Shown here: piece by piece, positions 8,169 to 13,215 of the stretch
Layout: every line of letters begins with the position of its first letter
How positions within the stretch are numbered: the stretch's first letter is position 1
NCBI GenBank assembly: GCA_002336465.1
Contig: DDEP01000021.1
Coordinates: 1-13,215, forward strand
Length of the DNA: 13,215 nucleotides
From: Pedobacter sp. UBA1951
Lineage (GTDB): Bacteria > Bacteroidota > Bacteroidia > Sphingobacteriales > Sphingobacteriaceae
Direction: 5' to 3'
Notes under the pieces: model-generated
What the model saw: the letters and a program-made list of their open reading frames with translations, nothing else
Database searches by the model: none
What the model was told of the DNA's origin: nothing
Program-made: the position numbers and the translations under genes

Positions 8169-10583
8169 ATGACCAACCGTATCATTCTCATCTTATTACT
8201 GTTTCTAATATCAGTTAAAGGTTATGCACAAGAGAGCTTAGATAAAAAAATGGCTTTCAATAACCTGATTAATCCAACCACTAATCTTTTTGTGCATTTC
8301 GATAAGAATATCTATACCAACAACGAAACGATTTATTTCACTGCCTATATCTTAAAAACAGGAAAATTCAATATAAACAGTCATAACATATTGGCTGTTG
8401 CCTTAATTAGAGATATAGATTCTGTATTAATTAAATCAGATAAATTTCCAATTGAAGATGGTTTATCATTTGGAAGTATGGTAGTACCAGACTCAACCTT
8501 ATCGGGCAACTACCATCTCATAGCGTACACAGATAAATTAGTTGATTCTAAACCAGAACTTATCTTTAATCAGGCCATTTTAATAAAGACCAATATAGAG
8601 CCTCCGTTTAAGGCTAATATCGCTTTTGTTGAAAAACCTAGTAATACTAATCCAACACATAAATTGCTGGTTTCGGTTACTTCAAATGACAACAGGTTTT
8701 TACCTAAGCCTACTACCGTAAACTATAGATATGGAAAGATCAACAAAACGGCTAAAACCGATGCATCAAGTCAATTGCTCTTAGCATTACCCAAATCAGA
8801 AAATCCCCTAGACCCAAACGTATATCTCAAATTAAAGTACGCCAATGATAGTAGCTATCTAAGTCTATCCATCCCTCAAAATGACATTAAAGCAAATGTA
8901 AGATTCTATCCTGAAGGAGGTAACCTGGTTCAAAACATTAAATCTACCATTGCATGGGAAGTAACCAATAAACAGAAATTACCAATTGCTTTAACCGCAC
9001 TGCTATATAAGAATAATAGCATTATAGATACCATAGAAACCGATAGTTATGGGATTGGAAAATTTCAATTATTACCAGAGGCCAGTGCTATTTATAAAGT
9101 AAAATTAATCCATACAGGCTTAGCAGACACCGTTTACACTTTACCTAAAGTATTGGATAATGGTCTTGTAATGGCTATTGAAAACGCAGTGGCACAAGAT
9201 ACATTAAAACTACGCTTAGTAAGCAATGACACTAAAAAGGTTTTTATTCACGTACATAATTTTAGAAATCATTTTATCAATACTTCCTTGGATCTAGCTT
9301 ACAGACAAACATTAAAAATACCTTTAACAGATATTCCAAAAGGATTAAACACCATTACCATTACAGATAGTTTAGATAGACCTTTGGCAGAAAGAATGTT
9401 TTTTGCGCATTACGACAACAAAGAACTGCTACATATAAATACAGATAGTGCTTATTATCACCCTCGAGAAAAAGTAACACTAAAGTTAGCAACTAAAGAT
9501 TTAGCGCAGAATGCCTTCGCATCTATAGCTGTAGTACAAGAAAATCGTATTGCGTTAAAAAACAGCAATGATATAGAAAGCTACACCTATATTAAAAATG
9601 AACTAGACAATATCCCTATGGGTATTAAGGGCTCTCTTTATAAGGATAAAAATTTTTTAGAGCAAATCTTACTCGTAAAAGGGTGGAGAAGATATACTTG
9701 GCAAAGCACAAATGATTTAAAAGCTACAGATACCTTAAAGAAAGTTGATAGTTTAATAATCAATGGCGTTGTTATGAGAGATAAAAAAGCAATCTCTCTA
9801 CCTCTTGAACTAGCTACCTTCGGGGATGAGAAAATTAGGACTATGAGGACTTCTTATAATGGTTATTTTAATTTAAATGCGCCAGACTTCGTTGTCGAAT
9901 ACGGGAGAAAAATTTATCTATTTGTTAATTCTGTAAATAGAGATAGGTTTAATATTCAAATCAACGATGGTTTTAATGATATGTCACAACAGTTTTCTAA
10001 AACAGCTATTTCTCCTCTTAATTACGCAAATGCAGGAGAGTTACCGAACAATGCCGAGCTACTGATCAATAAAAGCGAAAGAATCTTTAGACTAAAAGAG
10101 GTTAATATAAAGGGTCAAAAAGATGAAAATTTCAATTTCTTCAAAGGTTTTGGAAATATGGGTACCAATGCTTGTGGAGATTATGTATGCAAATACAATA
10201 TCTTAAATTGTAAGAACCACATTAATGACGCTGAAAATACCCAACCTGTTCCGGGAGCAACATACAAGGGGAGTGCTGGGCCTTATTTAGAGTGTAAAAT
10301 ATTTCCACAAACAGAAAAATCTACCTTTAAGGAGTTTTCCGCTATACGTTATCCCAAAGAATTTTATATAGATAATTATAAAGATTTGACAGAACCTGCA
10401 TTTTTCTCTACCATATACTGGAATTATGGCACTATATTAAATAAAGAAAAAGACACAGAGATAACCTTCTACACCAGCGATATTACGGGTATGTTTAAAA
10501 TTATTGTACAAGGAGCTACATCAAATGATGTTATTTATGCAGAGAAGCGATTTGAGGTAAAAAATAAAGGGCAAGCTCGTTAA
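8169..10583 (+). CDS. exported macroglobulin-like protein with four-Cys segment (paralogue 2)
   Basis: This 804-residue tandem paralogue of the preceding gene is similar along its whole length. The signal peptide covers 1-20 (likely cleavage GYA/Q). Matching landmarks are VHFDKNIYTNNETIYFTAYI (42-61), FYPEGGNLV (246-254), ITDSLDRPLAERMFF (398-412), LLVKGWRRYTW (501-511), LKEVNI (642-647), and C669, C674, C681, H684 and C709. These are its only cysteines, so paired disulfides or metal binding outside the cytoplasm are plausible. The C-terminus again has EPAFFSTIYW and FYTSDITGMF. The 96-base gap after paralogue 1 shows no terminator, so the two may be co-transcribed; TAAATTTA just before the start is at best a weak -7 box. 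The exact role is unknown. Confidence 0.85.
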   Translation: MTNRIILILLLFLISVKGYAQESLDKKMAFNNLINPTTNLFVHFDKNIYTNNETIYFTAYILKTGKFNINSHNILAVALIRDIDSVLIKSDKFPIEDGLSFGSMVVPDSTLSGNYHLIAYTDKLVDSKPELIFNQAILIKTNIEPPFKANIAFVEKPSNTNPTHKLLVSVTSNDNRFLPKPTTVNYRYGKINKTAKTDASSQLLLALPKSENPLDPNVYLKLKYANDSSYLSLSIPQNDIKANVRFYPEGGNLVQNIKSTIAWEVTNKQKLPIALTALLYKNNSIIDTIETDSYGIGKFQLLPEASAIYKVKLIHTGLADTVYTLPKVLDNGLVMAIENAVAQDTLKLRLVSNDTKKVFIHVHNFRNHFINTSLDLAYRQTLKIPLTDIPKGLNTITITDSLDRPLAERMFFAHYDNKELLHINTDSAYYHPREKVTLKLATKDLAQNAFASIAVVQENRIALKNSNDIESYTYIKNELDNIPMGIKGSLYKDKNFLEQILLVKGWRRYTWQSTNDLKATDTLKKVDSLIINGVVMRDKKAISLPLELATFGDEKIRTMRTSYNGYFNLNAPDFVVEYGRKIYLFVNSVNRDRFNIQINDGFNDMSQQFSKTAISPLNYANAGELPNNAELLINKSERIFRLKEVNIKGQKDENFNFFKGFGNMGTNACGDYVCKYNILNCKNHINDAENTQPVPGATYKGSAGPYLECKIFPQTEKSTFKEFSAIRYPKEFYIDNYKDLTEPAFFSTIYWNYGTILNKEKDTEITFYTSDITGMFKIIVQGATSNDVIYAEKRFEVKNKGQAR

Positions 10584-10595
10584 TGCCTGCCCTTT
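10566..10595. terminator. bidirectional terminator between paralogue 2 and acs
   Basis: AAAGGGCAAGC (10566-10576) pairs with GCCTGCCCTTT (10585-10595) with a single mismatch around an 8-base loop. On the minus strand it is followed by TTTATTTTTT, a good T-run for acs; on the plus strand the downstream stretch is T-rich but interrupted. The 5' arm lies inside the last codons of paralogue 2, whose TAA is in the loop. Confidence 0.8.
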
Positions 10596-10614
10596 ATCTT
10601 AAAAATTTTTAAAA

Positions 10615-12507
10615 TTATCTTTTTGAAGCCTCGATTATTTCCTCAACTACTGCTGGATCCAACAAGGTAGAGATGTCCCCCAAATTTGAGGTGTCTCCCT
10701 CGGCAATTTTCCTTAAAATCCTACGCATGATTTTACCAGAGCGAGTTTTTGGCAATCCAGACACAAAAAGTATCTTATCTGGCTTAGCAATGGCACCTAT
10801 TACACGGCTTACTGTTTGAAGAATATCCTTCTTAGTCAAATCATCATCATGATGATGGTTGGGATAAATCACAAAAGCATAAATACCTTGTCCTTTAACA
10901 TCATGAGGATAACCCACAACGGCACTTTCTATTACTCCAGAGTGCATATTAATAGCATTCTCTACTTCTGCTGTGCCAATTCTATGGCCTGAAACATTTA
11001 GTACATCATCTACCCTTCCGGTAATTCTGTAATATCCATTCTCATCACGTAAACAACCATCTCCCGTAAAATACAAACCCGGATAGGTTGAGAAGTAAGT
11101 TTGGCGACAACGTTCATGATCTCCATAAGTAGTCCTCAACATACCCGGCCAAGGAAACTTAATACATAAATTTCCACTTACATCATTACCTTCAATCTCT
11201 TTCCCATTCTCATCAACCAATATAGGCTGCACACCAGGCAAAGGTAAAGTTGCAAAACTGGGCTTAGTCTTGGTTACTGTGGCAATTGGTGAAATCATGA
11301 TGCCTCCAGTTTCTGTTTGCCACCAAGTATCAACAATCGGAGCCTGCTTATGCCCTATCTTTTCATCAAACCAATGCCATGCTTCCTCATTGATTGGTTC
11401 GCCAACAGAACCTAAAACCCGCAACGTGCTCAAATCTTTGCCCTTTAAAGGTTCATCTCCAAACCCCATTAAGCTCCTTATAGCCGTTGGGGCAGTATAT
11501 AAGATATTTACTTTATGCTTTTCAACGATATCCCAGAAACGTGATGGGGTTGGATAAGTTGGCACCCCTTCAAAAAGTAAGGTAGTGGCACCTTGCGATA
11601 AAGGACCGTAAACGATATACGAATGTCCAGTGATCCACCCGATATCTGCGGTACAGAAATACACTTCTTCAGGCTGGTAATTAAATACATTCGTAAAAGT
11701 ATAACCTGCATATACCATATAACCACCACAAGTGTGCACCACGCCTTTAGGTTTACCTGTTGATCCCGATGTGTATAAAATAAACAGCATGTCTTCTGCG
11801 TCCATTTCTTCGGCTTCGCATACAGCATCAACATGTTTTACTTCATCTTCCCACCACACGTCTCTTCCTTTTAACATACTTACAGGAGTTCTTACATGTG
11901 TAAGCACGATAACTTTCTCAACTGAAGGGCATGCAATCAATGCATCATCTATCACTTCTTTTAAAGGGATAGGTTTTGCACCACGATATACCCCATCTGC
12001 AGTGATTACCAGTTTACATTGCGCATCGTTTATCCTATCGGCAATAGATTTGGCAGAGAAGCCTCCAAACACCACAGAATGCACCGCACCAATACGGGCA
12101 CAAGCCAATACAGCTATGGCCAACTCGGGCACCATAGGCATATAGATACATATCCTGTCGCCTTTTTTAGCACCATTCCTTTTTAATACATTAGCAAATC
12201 TACAAACGCGCTCATGCAGCATTTTATAGGTTAATGTAATGCTTTCTTCTTCGGGATTATTAGGTTCCCATATAATTGCAGGTTTGTCGCCATTTTTAGC
12301 TAAATGACGATCCAAACAATTTTCTGTAATATTTAATTTAGCCCCCTCAAACCATTTTATGTTTGGCTCTTCAAAGTTCCATGATAAAACTTTATACCAA
12401 GGCTTTCTCCATGTAAAGTTTTGAGCTATCTCACCCCAGAACTGCTCTGGGTTTTCAACGCTTTTTTTATAGTTTTCTTGATACTGCTCAAAAGATGTGA
12501 TCTGCAT
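10615..12507 (-). CDS. acs: acetyl-CoA synthetase (acetate-CoA ligase, AMP-forming)
   Basis: Acs converts acetate, ATP and CoA to acetyl-CoA, AMP and PPi through an acetyl-adenylate in the cytoplasm. The 630-residue product covers the whole family (Salmonella Acs is 652). Motifs are the phosphate loop YTSGSTGKPKG (245-255), DTWWQTETGG (393-402) with W396 at the position of the tryptophan that limits the acyl pocket to acetate, YFTGDG (479-484), GRVDDVLNVSGHR (497-509) at the domain hinge, and PKTRSGKIMRR (586-596). In the last, K592 corresponds to the catalytic lysine that is reversibly acetylated in other bacteria. An HHHDDD stretch (551-556) lies in the small C-terminal domain. It starts at ATG 12507, has a proximal promoter at 12535-12563, and stands alone on its strand. 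Confidence 0.97.
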   Translation of the reverse strand: MQITSFEQYQENYKKSVENPEQFWGEIAQNFTWRKPWYKVLSWNFEEPNIKWFEGAKLNITENCLDRHLAKNGDKPAIIWEPNNPEEESITLTYKMLHERVCRFANVLKRNGAKKGDRICIYMPMVPELAIAVLACARIGAVHSVVFGGFSAKSIADRINDAQCKLVITADGVYRGAKPIPLKEVIDDALIACPSVEKVIVLTHVRTPVSMLKGRDVWWEDEVKHVDAVCEAEEMDAEDMLFILYTSGSTGKPKGVVHTCGGYMVYAGYTFTNVFNYQPEEVYFCTADIGWITGHSYIVYGPLSQGATTLLFEGVPTYPTPSRFWDIVEKHKVNILYTAPTAIRSLMGFGDEPLKGKDLSTLRVLGSVGEPINEEAWHWFDEKIGHKQAPIVDTWWQTETGGIMISPIATVTKTKPSFATLPLPGVQPILVDENGKEIEGNDVSGNLCIKFPWPGMLRTTYGDHERCRQTYFSTYPGLYFTGDGCLRDENGYYRITGRVDDVLNVSGHRIGTAEVENAINMHSGVIESAVVGYPHDVKGQGIYAFVIYPNHHHDDDLTKKDILQTVSRVIGAIAKPDKILFVSGLPKTRSGKIMRRILRKIAEGDTSNLGDISTLLDPAVVEEIIEASKR

Positions 12508-12534
12508 AATATTAAATCATTGTTTTATTATCTG

Positions 12535-12563
12535 CTAAATTAAACAATTTAATACGTAAACAA
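12535..12563 (-). promoter_or_regulatory. proximal acs promoter
   Basis: On the minus strand TTG (12563-12561), an 18-base spacer and TAATTTAG (12542-12535, one mismatch to TAnnTTTG) form a plausible housekeeping promoter. The start would lie near 12530, leaving a leader of about 23 nt before acs. It is downstream of the terminator at 12588-12627, so acs would not depend on read-through. Confidence 0.5.
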
Positions 12564-12587
12564 CACCATTTTGCACTTTTAAAACAG

Positions 12588-12627
12588 AATAAAAAACACC
12601 CCTTCGCAACATTATTGTAAAGGGATG
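12588..12627 (-). terminator. intrinsic terminator upstream of acs
   Basis: On the minus strand CATCCCTT (12627-12620) pairs with AAGGGGTG (12604-12597), with one G-U pair and a 15-base loop, followed by TTTTTTATT. The wobble exists only in the minus-strand RNA and the T-run is on that side, so it stops leftward transcription before acs. It implies a transcription unit in the otherwise gene-free upstream region. Confidence 0.7.
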
Positions 12628-12747
12628 TAAGATCGCTAATTTCGCCTCTTTGTACTAAAACTAATAAAGAAATACAAGCGTAAAGATGACGAGGTGTTAA
12701 AAAGAACTTACCCAATTCTTTTTAAAAAGCGTTAATTCAGATGTATA
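12590..12747 (-). ncRNA. candidate small RNA or acs leader (about 158 nt)
   Basis: This transcript is predicted from a perfect -7 box (12751-12758) and a terminator (12588-12627). A 10-bp perfect hairpin lies near the 5' end (12716-12725 with 12697-12706, nine-base loop). The stretch AACACCTC (12698-12691 on the minus strand) can also pair with GGGGTGTT of the terminator's 3' arm, offering an alternative fold that would disrupt termination. No ATG frame is convincing. A 67-codon frame from a TTG at 12715 exists but runs through the terminator. I recognise no known RNA family. It may be an independent RNA or a conditional leader for acs. Confidence 0.4.
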
Positions 12748-12750
12748 TCA

Positions 12751-12758
12751 CAAATGTA
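12751..12758 (-). promoter_or_regulatory. -7 promoter box TACATTTG
   Basis: On the minus strand TACATTTG fits TAnnTTTG exactly. As at 106-113, the -33 element is poor and the inverted repeat ends exactly 21 bases upstream. The expected transcription start is near 12747. Confidence 0.55.
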
Positions 12759-12779
12759 AGGCGTATTAACCCGTTAAAG

Positions 12780-12799
12780 AATACCCAATTGTGGGTATT
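12780..12799. promoter_or_regulatory. inverted repeat, NarL-type 7-2-7 operator (site 2)
   Basis: The arms AATACCCA and TGGGTATT are identical to those at 135-154, with spacer ATTG in place of GTAG. The core 12782-12797 reads as heptamers TACCCAA and TACCCAC around a two-base gap. The centre is about 42 bases upstream of the predicted start. A further single heptamer TACCCAA lies at 12709-12715, inside the predicted transcript. The likely ligand is a NarL/LuxR-type response regulator (inference). Confidence 0.62.
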
Positions 12800-13215
12800 T
12801 TGCTCAAAAATTTGGGGCTCCATCACAGGAAATTATAAAATCACCACAAAAAATTCTTGCTATTAAGAGTGAGTGAATACTTTATTACTCTCAAAGAAAA
12901 CAGATGTTGAAATTACGGCAATTTTGCGTCATAGTCTTATTTTGCCTTATAGATCTCTTTCTTTAAGAAAGAAAACCATATTCCATAGTTAGAATCAGTT
13001 CCAATATGATTATATTTGGCGCTTAAGAGTTAGAAAATCTTCAATGACAATACTGTTGATTCAGTTAAATAAATCACCCTAGTATTGTAAACTTTTTAAA
13101 GGCGTTGTATTCTTGCTACAAATAACACCTAAGATATTAACGTCATATTTAAAAATAATTAAATATCTGTTGCTATTTATAATTATTATTCAGATATTTG
13201 CACACTCTTAAAAAA
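12800..13215. other. gene-free AT-rich region at the right edge
   Basis: All frames are broken by frequent stops and no open frame has coding character. No tRNA or rRNA features were seen. The only structures noted are a palindrome at 12957-12971 (7-base arms CTTTCTT and AAGAAAG, one-base centre) and a plus-strand TATATTTG at 13011-13018. It is probably regulatory sequence for a gene beyond the right edge. Confidence 0.5.
13011..13018 (+). promoter_or_regulatory. possible plus-strand -7 box TATATTTG
   Basis: This is an exact match to TAnnTTTG on the plus strand, without a good TTTG at the -33 position. Only a 12-codon frame follows (13043), so any target gene would lie outside the window. 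A chance match is quite possible in DNA this AT-rich. Confidence 0.25.

Noticed and set aside
5709..10583. The two paralogues as truncated TonB-dependent receptors (pseudogenes)
   Set aside because: Both are full-length, share the same C-terminal motifs and lack the barrel in the same way. This indicates a family architecture, not decay.
11508..11834. A 108-codon minus-strand frame overlapping acs in another frame
   Set aside because: acs is intact across this stretch with its phosphate-loop motif, so this is an out-of-frame shadow and not a frameshifted gene.
11732..12145. Open frame of 137 codons on the plus strand inside acs
   Set aside because: It is antisense to a fully conserved acs region and has low-complexity Ser/Thr composition, as do the other antisense frames inside lpxB, the M16 gene and paralogue 1.
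12512..12715. A 67-codon minus-strand frame upstream of acs, with a somewhat protein-like middle
   Set aside because: It starts with TTG, has no ribosome-binding context, and runs through both an intrinsic terminator and the proximal acs promoter. It resembles no family I know.
12957..12971. AT-rich palindrome as a terminator or operator
   Set aside because: Only two G-C pairs per arm, no T-run suited to either strand, and no adjacent gene or promoter to give it a role.

Overview
The window looks like chromosomal DNA of a low-GC Bacteroidota, most likely a Pedobacter-like member of the Sphingobacteriaceae. The gene families, the A-rich start regions without Shine-Dalgarno motifs, and several Bacteroidota-type -7 boxes (TAnnTTTG) support this. 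The genus is inferred from protein style, not shown. There are seven protein genes, all apparently intact.

The left part (268-2513, minus strand) is a tight cluster read surE, a 96-residue three-helix membrane protein, then lpxB. LpxB makes the lipid A disaccharide and SurE is a nucleotide phosphatase. From a divergent promoter region (2514-2675) a 977-residue exported M16 zinc peptidase is read on the plus strand and ends at a very strong terminator (5631-5672). Two tandem paralogues follow (5709-8072 and 8169-10583). They are exported macroglobulin-like proteins of about 800 residues in which the expected TonB plug is replaced by a short segment with four conserved cysteines. They converge on acs (acetyl-CoA synthetase, 10615-12507, minus strand), with a shared bidirectional terminator between them.

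The most interesting signal is in the two intergenic regions at the window ends. Each holds the same inverted repeat (arms AATACCCA and TGGGTATT, four-base spacer). It reads as a 7-2-7 pair of NarL-type heptamers, and lies exactly 21 bases upstream of a perfect TAnnTTTG box on the minus strand. Each promoter would give a short hairpin-rich transcript ending at its own intrinsic terminator, about 70 nt (33-102) and about 158 nt (12590-12747). This suggests two co-regulated small RNAs, or attenuated leaders, under one NarL/LuxR-type response regulator that is not encoded here. The second unit lies just upstream of acs, which also has its own proximal promoter.

The rest (12800-13215) shows no gene. 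No mobile element, CRISPR array, rRNA or tRNA was seen.
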